Assembly (NCBI GenBank): GCA_017397835.1
Contig: JAFQHV010000006.1
Coordinates: forward strand, 1-40,167
Length of the DNA: 40,167 nucleotides
Reading direction: 5' to 3'
Origin: Oscillospiraceae bacterium
GTDB taxonomy: Bacteria > Bacillota > Clostridia > Oscillospirales > Oscillospiraceae
Under the pieces are notes generated by a model that saw nothing but the letters and a program-made list of their open reading frames with translations, had not been told where the DNA came from and did no database searches. A program made the translations under genes and the position numbers. Shown one piece after another: positions 1 through 6,947 of the stretch; position 1 is the stretch's first letter; each line of letters opens with the position of its first letter.

Positions 1-965
1 AAGCGGCGCATGGCGGTGCGCTCCAGACCGATGCCGAAGGCCCAGCCGGAGTAGACCTCGGGGTCGATGCCGGACATCTCCAGTACCTTGGGGTGGATCA
101 TACCAGCGCCCAGCAGCTCGATCCAGCCCTCGCCCTTACAGGTGGGGCAGCCCACGCCGCCGCACTTGTGGCACTGCACGTCCATCTCGCAGGAGGGCTC
201 GGTGAAGGGGAAGTGGTGGGGGCGGAAGCGGGTCTTGGTGCCCTCGCCGTACAGCTGCTCGACCACGGTGTTCAGGGTGCCCTTCAAATCGGCCATGGTC
301 ACTCCCTTGTCGATGACCATGCCCTCCACCTGGTGGAACATGGGGGAGTGGGTGGCGTCCACCTCGTCCTTGCGGTACACGCGGCCGGGGGCCACGATGC
401 GGATGGGCAAGTCCATGCTGTCCATGGCGCGCACCTGCATGGGAGAGGTCTGGGAGCGCAGCATGACCCGGCTGTCCTCGTCAAAGTAGAAGGTGTCGGA
501 CCAGTCGCGGGAGGGATGGCCCTCCTCGGCGTTCAGACGGTCGAAGTTCAGCTCGGCCAGCTCGATCTCAGGACCGTCCAGCACGGTGAAGCCCATGCCG
601 ATGAAGATGTCCTTGATCTCGTCCAGGGCGATGTACATGGGGTGCTTGTGACCCGTGACGGCGGGAGTGCCGGGGATGGTCACGTCCAGCGCCTCGTTCT
701 TGAGCTGCTGCTCCAGCGCGGCGGCCTCCAGCTTCTTGGCGGTGGCCTCGATGGCGGCTTCCAGGGCGGCGCGGACCTCGTTGGCCAGCTGACCCATGAC
801 GGGGCGCTCCTCGGCGGACAGGCCGCCCATCATCTTCAGCACGGCGGTCAGTTCGCCCTTCTTGCCCAGATACTGCACGCGCAGGGCGTCCAGCGCGGCG
901 CTGTCGGCGGCGGCGTCAAAGGCGGCCAGCGCCTCGGCGCGGATCTTTGCTAACTGTTCTTTCAT
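1..965 (-). CDS. pheS: Phenylalanyl-tRNA synthetase alpha subunit (partial, 3' end outside window)
   Basis: Catalytic subunit of the alpha2-beta2 phenylalanyl-tRNA synthetase, which charges tRNA-Phe in the cytoplasm. About 321 residues are visible and the stop codon lies beyond the left edge. The N-terminal coiled-coil region starts MKEQLAKIRAEALAAF. The class II catalytic core follows, with GHKHPMY, the motif 2 region around RVYRKDEVDATHSPMFHQ, and the motif 3 end GWAFGIGLERTAMRR, where the window cuts. A Cys-rich stretch (CHKCGGVGCPTC) lies before motif 3. The ATG at 965 has an AAAGGAAG ribosome-binding site. It lies only 33 bases behind the MFS gene on the same strand, so both are probably read from the Phe T-box leader further upstream. 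pheT would be expected beyond the edge. Identification is firm. Confidence 0.97.
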   Translation of the reverse strand, partial: MKEQLAKIRAEALAAFDAAADSAALDALRVQYLGKKGELTAVLKMMGGLSAEERPVMGQLANEVRAALEAAIEATAKKLEAAALEQQLKNEALDVTIPGTPAVTGHKHPMYIALDEIKDIFIGMGFTVLDGPEIELAELNFDRLNAEEGHPSRDWSDTFYFDEDSRVMLRSQTSPMQVRAMDSMDLPIRIVAPGRVYRKDEVDATHSPMFHQVEGMVIDKGVTMADLKGTLNTVVEQLYGEGTKTRFRPHHFPFTEPSCEMDVQCHKCGGVGCPTCKGEGWIELLGAGMIHPKVLEMSGIDPEVYSGWAFGIGLERTAMRR

Positions 966-998
966 AATATATTTCTTCCTTTCGTGGGTTTTACAAAG

Positions 999-2261
999 TT
1001 AAGGAGTTTCGGCGGCCTTATCCGCGTCCATCTTTCGGCAGGCCCGCTGGAACAGCACGCCGCTGGCGAAGTAGGTGACCAGCGCGGCGATGGACAGGGG
1101 CAGGAACGGGACGTTCCAGTCCAAAATCACGCCGATGGCATAGCCGAAGGCGCTGTTGAACAGATTCAGTACGAACAGGCGCAGGGCAGAGAAACTGCCA
1201 ATGACGTCGGCGGGGACGTACTGGTAGGTCACGATGCCGGGCAGAGAGCCGTACAGCATAAAGCCGCAGGAGGACAGACCCACCGCAAGGACGTAGAGGG
1301 GGAGGCTTCCAATAAAGCAGGAAGTGACCAGTACCACGCCGATGGTGGTGGTGGACAGCAGATACAGCCGACCCAGGTTGACCCGCTTCTGCAGCACAAC
1401 CAGCAGCAGACAGCCCAGGGTCCCGCCCACGGAGCCGGCAATGGTGAACAGACCCACCGCGGAGGGCTCGTGGGCAAAGGTCACCAGACCGATGGGGGTC
1501 AGGAAGGCCCGCACGCTGTCACCCACGGCGCGCAGAATGTTGGGGGTCATCAGCAGTCGGAACTGGGACAGGGGGAAAATCTGCCGGCACACGTGCAGGG
1601 GGGATACGTGCTTTCGTGCGGGGGTGGTAACGTCCTCGGAGCCGGGGCGGTACAGAAACATCAGGCTGGCCGTCAGCAGGATGCCGCCCACCGACAGGGC
1701 GGGCAGCCACACGTAGGGGTCCCGGGTGTCGGAATCGGTGAAGAAGGGAATGATAAGACTGCTTAAAATGGTGGCGATATAAGACAGCAGGCTGGTCAGA
1801 CCGATCAGCCGGGTGATATTGGGACCATTCAGACCAAGACGGACCATAGCCTTGGGGTCGAAGGTGGAATACAGACCCGTGTGCAGTACGCTTGCGATAA
1901 TATGGGCCAGCAGGATCAGCAGGAACACCGTGTTTCCCGGCATATCCGGGGCGAACAGCCGGATCAGCAGCAGAGTCAGGGGAGTGGTGGCCAGCATGGC
2001 GGTGATCAGAACCAGCATCCGTCGGAAGGAGGAGAACCGCTTGACCGCGTCGGCCAGACCGGGCAGCAGGAACAGCACCAGAGCGGTGGCCACGGTGCCC
2101 AGAGTGGAGTACAGAGCCAAATCATCATAGTGCAGGCCCTTGTTCAGCAGAAAATTCTGCAGCACCGTCAAGGGGAACAGAGAGCTGCTGACCGAGCTGA
2201 TGAAAGTGATCAGCATACGCAGGCTGGCGTTGTGCTGGTATGTGTCCTGGTTGTGAAGCAT
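999..2261 (-). CDS. MFS-type permease, first gene after a Phe T-box
   Basis: A 420-residue, strongly hydrophobic protein with about twelve predicted membrane segments and MFS-like character (for example a loop with GLADAVKRFSSFRR after the second or third helix). Substrate is not recognisable from sequence. The start is taken as the ATG at 2261 because a perfect AAAGGAGG lies about eight bases upstream; a TTG start at 2282 would place that site inside the gene. It lies directly between the Phe-type T-box leader and pheS, with 33 bases to pheS and no terminator or second leader between. Transcription should therefore rise when uncharged tRNA-Phe accumulates. By inference it could move phenylalanine, another aromatic compound or a peptide; an unrelated drug or metabolite exporter carried along in the operon cannot be excluded. 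Confidence 0.8.
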   Translation of the reverse strand: MLHNQDTYQHNASLRMLITFISSVSSSLFPLTVLQNFLLNKGLHYDDLALYSTLGTVATALVLFLLPGLADAVKRFSSFRRMLVLITAMLATTPLTLLLIRLFAPDMPGNTVFLLILLAHIIASVLHTGLYSTFDPKAMVRLGLNGPNITRLIGLTSLLSYIATILSSLIIPFFTDSDTRDPYVWLPALSVGGILLTASLMFLYRPGSEDVTTPARKHVSPLHVCRQIFPLSQFRLLMTPNILRAVGDSVRAFLTPIGLVTFAHEPSAVGLFTIAGSVGGTLGCLLLVVLQKRVNLGRLYLLSTTTIGVVLVTSCFIGSLPLYVLAVGLSSCGFMLYGSLPGIVTYQYVPADVIGSFSALRLFVLNLFNSAFGYAIGVILDWNVPFLPLSIAALVTYFASGVLFQRACRKMDADKAAETP

Positions 2262-2300
2262 GGCGGCGGCCTCCTTTGCCAAACCATGTGGTACAGGCGA

Positions 2301-2538
2301 AAAAAATACCCTTCATCCCACACAGCAAAGGGACGAAAGGCAACCTCCTTCCGCGGTACCACCCGCATTTGCGCCCAAGGGCGCACACTCATACCCCGAT
2401 AACGGCGGGTGACCGTCCGCATCTCTGCGGCTGCTCCCGGGCGAACCAAGCGACACGCTTCGGGGCGGCTTTCAGCCGGTGACCGCCCCTCTCTGCCAAG
2501 CGAAAACACGCTATTTTCCCGTTCCTCGCATTTAACTC
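2301..2538 (-). promoter_or_regulatory. T-box riboswitch leader, Phe specificity
   Basis: Read on the minus strand, the leader contains the Stem I element AGAGAGGGGCGG..., a candidate specifier TTC (Phe) at 2445-2443 followed by a purine, and the T-box sequence GGGTGGTACCGCGG near 2351-2364. It ends in a 13-bp terminator hairpin (arms 2330-2342 and 2307-2319) followed by a run of Ts at 2306-2300. Such leaders bind uncharged tRNA, which stabilises an antiterminator and allows read-through. Here the leader governs the MFS gene and, 33 bases after it, pheS. The TTC specifier agrees with pheS. The exact specifier position was judged by eye. Confidence 0.93.
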
Positions 2539-2544
2539 ACACCT

Positions 2545-2573
2545 TTTATAACATAAAACATATTGAAAAGCAA
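2545..2573 (-). promoter_or_regulatory. Promoter of the Phe T-box transcript
   Basis: On the minus strand, TTGCTT (2573-2568) is separated by 17 bases from TATAAA (2550-2545), a good vegetative sigma-A pattern. It overlaps the -35 of a plus-strand promoter (2563-2568), so this operon and the Fe-S operon are divergently transcribed from nearly the same spot. Confidence 0.7.
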
Positions 2574-2591
2574 GAGGAAATTCGTTATAAT
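2563..2591 (+). promoter_or_regulatory. Upstream promoter P1 of the sufC operon
   Basis: TTGAAA (2563-2568), 17-base spacer, perfect TATAAT (2586-2591). It would give a leader of about 155 bases before sufC. It overlaps the divergent promoter of the Phe T-box transcript. Confidence 0.6.
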
Positions 2592-2665
2592 AATCGCTGT
2601 GTGTCGCCCCGGAGGATTTTTTGTCACTTTCGTCTGTTTCGGGGGAAAATGTGGCAAAATAACTG

Positions 2666-2694
2666 TGGACAAATCAGGCGGCAAGCGATATAAT
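2666..2694 (+). promoter_or_regulatory. Proximal promoter P2 of the sufC operon
   Basis: TGGACA (2666-2671), 17-base spacer, perfect TATAAT (2689-2694). The start site would be near 2701, about 53 bases before the sufC ATG. Two tandem sigma-A-like promoters therefore precede the operon. I saw no convincing iron- or Fe-S-responsive operator. Confidence 0.65.
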
Positions 2695-2753
2695 AAGAAT
2701 GGTTACTATTATGAAAGGCGGCAATGCCGCGTGACTATACGGAGGAAACCAAT

Positions 2754-3479
2754 ATGCTTGAACTGAAGAACATCAGCTTCGAAGTCAATACTCCGGAGCA
2801 GCAGAAAGGAATTTTGAAGGACATCAACCTGACCATTGACGAGCGGTTCGTTGCCATCACCGGCCCCAACGGCGGCGGCAAGTCCACCCTGGCCAAGGTC
2901 ATCGCGGGCATCATCACCCCCACCACCGGCCGTATCCTTTTGGACGGAGAGGACATCACCGATCTGGACATCACCGAGCGAGCCAAGCGGGGCGTCAGCT
3001 TTGCCTTCCAGCAGCCGGTGCGATTCAAGGGTCTGACGGTCCGGGACCTCATCACTATGGCGGCGGGCAAGCCCATCAATGTGTCCCAGGCGTGTTCCTA
3101 CCTGTCCGAAGTGGGCCTGTGCGCCAAGGACTACATCAACCGCGAGGTGAACGCATCCCTGTCCGGCGGCGAGCTCAAGCGCATCGAGATCGCCATGATC
3201 ATCGCCCGGGGCACCAAGCTGTCCGTCTTTGACGAGCCGGAAGCGGGCATCGACCTGTGGTCCTTCGGCAACCTCATTCAGGTCTTTGAAAAGATGCACG
3301 AGACCATCAACGGCTCCATCATGATCATTTCTCATCAGGAGCGCATTCTGAACATCGCCGACCGCATCATCGTGCTGGCCGGTGGCCGCGTGGAGCGGGA
3401 GGGCACCCGGGACGAGGTGCTGCCCCACCTGCTGGCCGGTACCGGCAGCGTGTGCAGTATGCTGGCGGACAAGCTGTAA
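2754..3479 (+). CDS. sufC: Fe-S cluster assembly ATPase SufC
   Basis: ABC-type ATPase that powers Fe-S cluster assembly on its SufB/SufD-type partner; cytoplasmic. The protein has 241 residues. Visible motifs are Walker A GPNGGGKST (about 37-45), the signature SLSGGELKR (about 135-143) and Walker B with D160-E161 (VFDEPEAG), followed by the H-loop (ISHQE). MLELKNISFEV is a typical SufC opening. The ATG at 2754 is preferred over an upstream in-frame ATG at 2724 because GGAGG lies 8-9 bases before it. The next gene, 14 bases downstream, encodes the scaffold partner. No cysteine desulfurase (sufS), sufU or second scaffold gene lies nearby, which fits the two-gene minimal arrangement known from anaerobes. 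Confidence 0.95.
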   Translation: MLELKNISFEVNTPEQQKGILKDINLTIDERFVAITGPNGGGKSTLAKVIAGIITPTTGRILLDGEDITDLDITERAKRGVSFAFQQPVRFKGLTVRDLITMAAGKPINVSQACSYLSEVGLCAKDYINREVNASLSGGELKRIEIAMIIARGTKLSVFDEPEAGIDLWSFGNLIQVFEKMHETINGSIMIISHQERILNIADRIIVLAGGRVEREGTRDEVLPHLLAGTGSVCSMLADKL

Positions 3480-3493
3480 AGGAGGCTTGCTTT

Positions 3494-4411
3494 ATGGATC
3501 AAATTGAACGCAGCCTGCTGGAGCAGGTAGCTGAATTGCACGAGGTGCCGGAGGGTGCCTATAATATCCGGGCCAACGGTCAGTCCGCCGGACGGAACAC
3601 CACCGCCAATATCGATATCGTCAACAAGACCGACGGCCCCGGCATCGATATCATCATCAAGCCGGGAACTAAAAATGAAAGCGTCCACATCCCCGTCCTT
3701 ATCAGCCAATCCGGACTGAAAGAGACGGTGCTCAACGATTTCTACATCGGCGAGGACTGTGACGTGGTCATCGTGGCCGGCTGCGGCATCCACAACAGCG
3801 GCGACGAAACCAGCCAGCACGACGGCATTCACCGCTTCTTTGTGGGCAAAAACGCCCGGGTGAAATACGTGGAGCGCCACTACGCCGACGGCGACGGCAA
3901 CGGTCAGCGGGTCATGAACCCCGAAAGTGTCATCGAGATGGCCGAGGGCAGCTGGATGGAGATGGAGACCACCCAGATCAAGGGCGTGGACTCCACCGAC
4001 CGTAAGACCACCGCCAAGCTGGCCCAAAAGGCCACCCTCATCGTCAAGGAGAAGATCATGACCCACGGCAAGCAGTACGCCCGCACCGAGTTCACCGTGG
4101 ATATGGACGGCGAGGGCAGCAGTGCCAACGTGGTGTCTCGCTCCGTGGCCAAGGATACCTCCCGGCAGGAGTTCTACTCCCGCATCAACGGCAACGCCGC
4201 CTGCTCCGGACATACCGAGTGCGATGCCATTCTGATGGACAAGGCGCACGTTACCGCCGTGCCGGAGATCACCGCCAACCACATTGATGCCAGCCTCATC
4301 CACGAAGCAGCCATCGGCAAGATCGCCGGGGAGCAGCTCATCAAGCTCATGACCCTGGGCCTGACCGAGCAGGAAGCCGAGGAGCAGATCGTCAACGGGT
4401 TCTTGAAGTAA
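3494..4411 (+). CDS. SufB/SufD-family Fe-S scaffold, short form
   Basis: Partner of SufC and probable scaffold on which Fe-S clusters are built. It has 305 residues against roughly 480-500 for E. coli SufB, so it is essentially the conserved beta-helical core with little N-terminal extension. Two positions matching catalytically important SufB residues are present: Cys243 in HTECDAILMD (corresponds to E. coli Cys405) and Glu271 in IHEAAIGKI (corresponds to Glu434). This makes it more SufB-like than SufD-like in function. ATG at 3494 is preceded by GGAGG. It is the last gene of the operon and ends at a strong terminator. The pair resembles the SufBC-only minimal system (SMS) described for anaerobic prokaryotes; the equivalence is inferred from gene content and length. 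Confidence 0.88.
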   Translation: MDQIERSLLEQVAELHEVPEGAYNIRANGQSAGRNTTANIDIVNKTDGPGIDIIIKPGTKNESVHIPVLISQSGLKETVLNDFYIGEDCDVVIVAGCGIHNSGDETSQHDGIHRFFVGKNARVKYVERHYADGDGNGQRVMNPESVIEMAEGSWMEMETTQIKGVDSTDRKTTAKLAQKATLIVKEKIMTHGKQYARTEFTVDMDGEGSSANVVSRSVAKDTSRQEFYSRINGNAACSGHTECDAILMDKAHVTAVPEITANHIDASLIHEAAIGKIAGEQLIKLMTLGLTEQEAEEQIVNGFLK

Positions 4412-4422
4412 ACAATACAAAC

Positions 4423-4460
4423 AACCGGCACCGAGCGAATGGCTCGGTGCCGGTTTGGTT
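4423..4460 (+). terminator. Terminator of the sufC operon
   Basis: A perfect 14-bp stem (4423-4436 with 4442-4455, loop GAATG) is followed by a T-rich tract beginning TTTGG. Confidence 0.85.
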
Positions 4461-4470
4461 TTGCAAAGGC

Positions 4471-4499
4471 TTGTGGATGCGGAGAAGATGTGTTAGAAT
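4471..4499 (+). promoter_or_regulatory. Promoter of the membrane-anchored stalk-domain gene
   Basis: TTGTGG (4471-4476), 17-base spacer, TAGAAT (4494-4499); the gene starts at 4534. Confidence 0.5.
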
Positions 4500-4533
4500 T
4501 AAGTTGGAAAAACCCAATGGGCGGAGGTGCGCA

Positions 4534-5448
4534 ATGAAAAGAGGAAGGCGCATATGGATTACTGTTTTGGCGATTGCGGCGGCCTTTGTTTTCTTCGCGG
4601 TTATTCTGAATAGTTTGGATGTCGAAATTCTGCTGGTCAAGACGGACGTTGGGGTTCGTGTTAACGATGCGGACGTCGATGCCGGTTATCTTCACGGAAA
4701 CCCTGAGGCATTTATTTACAACGGAACGGCCTACGTTGCGGCCAATGCGGTGGGAAATGCGTTTGGGGAGAAGGTGTCGTGGGTTAGCGACGAGCGCATG
4801 GTGTACATTGGGGAACATCGGGCGAAGGAAACGATGCAGGCGGAGAATGTAGCGATTTCGTTTGACGCGAAAAGTATAACGAACGACCTGAACGTTGACG
4901 TGTACCGCTTCAAAGATATTCATACCGGCTCGGTGTTTTTGTTTTTTGTGATTGAAAATCAATCGGATCACAACTTGCGAATCAATGCTGATTTGAGATT
5001 CTATAACAAAAATGGAGCACTGATTGGAGTGAGCGGGGGGACAGCTTGCGCAGTTGAGAAGAAAACAAAGCAAGTTATAGATGTGTATCTCGGTTATTCG
5101 GAAGAAAACTACGCCAGTGCAGAATGTGTGCTGTCTGTTGAGGAAGAAACAAGTTACTGCTGTCTGACAACGCAGCTTACCTATGAAACAGATTGGACGA
5201 AGTATATAGAAGTTGTGTCCGTTACCAACAACAGCGATATAACGGCGGAGGATGTGGACGGTCACCTGTTCTTCTTCAAAAAGGGAAAGCTGATCGATGT
5301 AGCGGTTGCCTCCTTCTTTGATGATGATTATGAATTGAAGTCCGGGCAGACGGTCACGCGAGAGTTGAGCCGCCGCAAAGACTATGATGCGGTGGAAATT
5401 ATCATTACCGGCTATGGATACGCAATAACAGAAGAGGGCAACGGCTGA
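4534..5448 (+). CDS. Membrane-anchored protein with stalk (Cu-amine-oxidase-N-like) domain
   Basis: A 304-residue protein of unknown function. Residues 1-8 are basic (MKRGRRIW) and 9-27 form one hydrophobic segment, giving a signal anchor or signal peptide, so the rest should face outside. Residues about 38-90 match the stalk/copper-amine-oxidase N-terminal-like domain, with HGNPEAFIYNGTAYVA, then AVGNAFGEKVSWV and MVYIG. The remainder (about 100-304) looks like beta-rich domains carrying repeated 'N-N-S' type turns and is not recognised. ATG 4534 has GGAGG seven bases upstream. The gene 6180-6887 encodes a paralog with the identical string HGNPEAFIYNGT. Codon use is less GC-rich than in the flanking suf and cys genes, which hints at separate ancestry. 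A role at the cell surface is inference. Confidence 0.72.
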   Translation: MKRGRRIWITVLAIAAAFVFFAVILNSLDVEILLVKTDVGVRVNDADVDAGYLHGNPEAFIYNGTAYVAANAVGNAFGEKVSWVSDERMVYIGEHRAKETMQAENVAISFDAKSITNDLNVDVYRFKDIHTGSVFLFFVIENQSDHNLRINADLRFYNKNGALIGVSGGTACAVEKKTKQVIDVYLGYSEENYASAECVLSVEEETSYCCLTTQLTYETDWTKYIEVVSVTNNSDITAEDVDGHLFFFKKGKLIDVAVASFFDDDYELKSGQTVTRELSRRKDYDAVEIIITGYGYAITEEGNG

Positions 5449-5482
5449 ACGGGGGATATTGCTTCCGTAGAGTCGGCCCGAT

Positions 5483-5533
5483 GCGCCCGCAAGGGGTATG
5501 CCATTCCGTAGGGGCCGATGTCCTCATCGGCCC
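5483..5533 (+). repeat. Palindromic intergenic repeat, copy 1
   Basis: A CCCGCAAGGGG-type segment is followed by CCGTAGGG and a 9-bp stem (5512-5520 with 5525-5533, loop TCCT). The same extended arrangement occurs in opposite orientation at 25397-25449 (CCCGCAAAGGGG, then CCGTAGGG and a 9-bp stem with loop CCCT), and a shorter relative lies at 25485-25512. This is a dispersed REP-like element; whether it is mobilised in trans is not visible. Confidence 0.75.
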
Positions 5534-5701
5534 ACCGCCCCCTACGCCAAACCTATAGGTTTGCGCAATCGTCGGCGGAGTTCGATAGACAAACAGACTT
5601 ACAGAGGGTAGGCAATGCGGCAGCCCAATCGGCGCTGAATGGGTCAGAGGTGTCCGCCGACCGTGTGGGTGTGACCCCACGGAGGTTGCCCAAAGGAAGT
5701 T

Positions 5702-5731
5702 TTAAGAAACCATGGGTTTCTTAACGCCTTT
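5702..5731 (+). terminator. Probable terminator downstream of the stalk-domain gene
   Basis: Perfect 10-bp inverted repeat TTAAGAAACC / GGTTTCTTAA with a 3-base loop (5702-5724), followed after CGCC by six Ts. Confidence 0.55.
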
Positions 5732-5813
5732 TTTGTGTCTTTTGCGGCGCTACAAAAGACGCCCGCTCGGGGGCGGAACAACCCCGACCTCGCCCCGCAG
5801 GGCGAAGTTTTCT

Positions 5814-5850
5814 TAAAAAAACACGAGCCATCTTCGAATGACTCGTGTTT
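5814..5850 (-). terminator. Terminator of the XRE gene
   Basis: The arms AACACGAG / CTCGTGTT, extended inward by CAT/ATG, form a stem; read on the minus strand it ends in seven Ts. The TAA stop of the XRE gene (5850-5852) abuts it. Confidence 0.8.
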
Positions 5851-6068
5851 TATCGTTTGTCAGAAGCACCACTAACCCCGAGAATATAGTCGGTGGTGGT
5901 CTTATATAACGTTGCCAGCCGAATTAGGACATCGGTGGGAATATCTCGTAACCCTCGTTCATAGCGGCTGTATTGGGGCTGTTTCATTCCAAGGTAATCT
6001 GCGACCTGTTGTTGAGTCAGGTCGTGATCTTCCCGCAAATCCCGCAGTCGGGGATAATAATTATCCAT
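5850..6068 (-). CDS. Small XRE-family helix-turn-helix repressor
   Basis: A 72-residue DNA-binding protein made almost entirely of one HTH_3/XRE domain: LTQQQVADYLGMKQPQYSRYE covers the recognition helix region, and it ends with ATLYKTTTDYILG, typical of Cro/C1-like small regulators. The start at 6068 (MDNYYPRLRDL) matches the usual opening of this group; 6086 (MKVGIGM...) is possible, and neither has a clear ribosome-binding site. The gene is divergent from the secreted-protein gene at 6180. An inverted repeat lies exactly between them (6071-6101), overlapping both the XRE start and the -35 box of the secreted gene, so auto-repression and control of the neighbour are likely. A second XRE gene (25558-25785) is arranged the same way. 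Confidence 0.85.
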   Translation of the reverse strand: MDNYYPRLRDLREDHDLTQQQVADYLGMKQPQYSRYERGLRDIPTDVLIRLATLYKTTTDYILGVSGASDKR

Positions 6069-6070
6069 AC

Positions 6071-6101
6071 CAATACCAACTTTCATATCCGTTTGGTATT
6101 G
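6071..6101. promoter_or_regulatory. Inverted-repeat operator candidate for the XRE protein
   Basis: CAATACCAA (6071-6079) and TTGGTATTG (6093-6101) are perfect inverted repeats 13 bases apart. The right arm overlaps the -35 box at 6099-6104. Placement fits a repressor site controlling both directions. Confidence 0.6.
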
Positions 6102-6127
6102 ACATCCTATCACATTGAAACTATAAT
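6099..6127 (+). promoter_or_regulatory. Consensus promoter of the secreted stalk-domain gene
   Basis: Perfect TTGACA (6099-6104), 17-base spacer, perfect TATAAT (6122-6127). A promoter this strong normally needs a repressor; the overlapping operator candidate supplies one. Confidence 0.85.
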
Positions 6128-6179
6128 TATTCCATCCATAACCATATGGATATATTCCAAAAAAGGAGAGAAAACATCT

Positions 6180-6887
6180 ATGAAACACAAACGTATTTTA
6201 ACAGTGGTAGTCACCACCGCACTTCTGCTTGGACTGGCAATGCCGGTGCTGGCAGCAGTGGTCACCAAGACCATCACTGTAGAGACCGATGTTAAGGTCT
6301 ATGTAAACGATAAGGCTATCGATGCCGGTGACACTCACGGCAACCCCGAAGCCTTTATTTACAACGGCACTACCTACATCGCTGCCAAGGCGGTCAGCAA
6401 CTCCTTGGGGCAGAATGTGGCTTGGGATGGAAATACGAGGAGTGTACAGATTAGTACACCCAAGGAAGAGGTCAAGGACGCCTCTGCTAAAACACGCTTT
6501 GGGGTAGGCGAAAAGGTTGAATTAAAAAATGTTGTGGTCACTTTGAACTCTGTTACGGAAAACAGAGGTGCTAACTTTATGGAGCCGGATGATGGGAATG
6601 TGTTCCTAGTTTGTGAATTCGACATTGAAAACAATTCTACAAAAGAAATCGCAGTAAGTTCCTTGCTTTCATTTACGGCGTATGTGGATGACTATGCCGC
6701 TGGTCTAAGCATTGGTGGAATTGTTGCGGCAGGGAAGAATCAACTGGATGGTAGCATTGCCGCGGGCAAGAAAATGAACGGTATCGTAGCATATGAGGTT
6801 CCTAAGAATTGGGCGGAATTTGAAATTAAATTTACCCCCGATGTCTGGTCGGGTAATGATATTACATTTGTTGCGACACACGAGTGA
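6180..6887 (+). CDS. Secreted protein: stalk domain plus DUF4352-like domain
   Basis: A 235-residue exported protein of unknown role. A classical signal peptide occupies about 1-23 (ends MPVLAAV, cleavage probably after LAA). Residues about 35-85 are a stalk/copper-amine-oxidase-N-like domain with HGNPEAFIYNGTTYIAAKAV and NVAWDGNTRSVQI. From about residue 97 a beta-sandwich resembling DUF4352/telokin-like extracellular domains follows (VGEKVELKNVVVTL, DGNVFLVCEFDIENNS, GIVAYEVPKNW). The ATG at 6180 is preceded by AAAGGAGAG. It shares its first domain with the protein encoded at 4534-5448, suggesting duplication followed by different C-terminal parts. It is divergent from an XRE repressor and ends at a strong terminator shared with cysS. 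Confidence 0.78.
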   Translation: MKHKRILTVVVTTALLLGLAMPVLAAVVTKTITVETDVKVYVNDKAIDAGDTHGNPEAFIYNGTTYIAAKAVSNSLGQNVAWDGNTRSVQISTPKEEVKDASAKTRFGVGEKVELKNVVVTLNSVTENRGANFMEPDDGNVFLVCEFDIENNSTKEIAVSSLLSFTAYVDDYAAGLSIGGIVAAGKNQLDGSIAAGKKMNGIVAYEVPKNWAEFEIKFTPDVWSGNDITFVATHE

Positions 6888-6897
6888 TCAGTGCTAT

Positions 6898-6937
6898 AAA
6901 AGGGGCGGCCACCTTTTCGAGGGTGGCCGCCCCTTTT
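6898..6937. terminator. Bidirectional terminator
   Basis: A 16-bp stem (6898-6913 with 6922-6937) is bounded by A and T runs, serving both the secreted-protein gene and the convergent cysS. Confidence 0.9.
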
Positions 6938-6947
6938 GGCTTTCTGT

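Larger units (their letters stand above)
5449..5813. other. Gene-free, structure-rich intergenic region
   Basis: About 365 bases without a believable gene. It holds a palindromic repeat element (5483-5533, listed separately), a small hairpin CAAACC/GGTTTG near 5550-5565, a terminator-like hairpin at 5702-5724, and another hairpin pairing GTCTTTTG with CAAAAGAC around 5737-5761. Short open frames here have no ribosome-binding site and no recognisable product. Confidence 0.6.
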
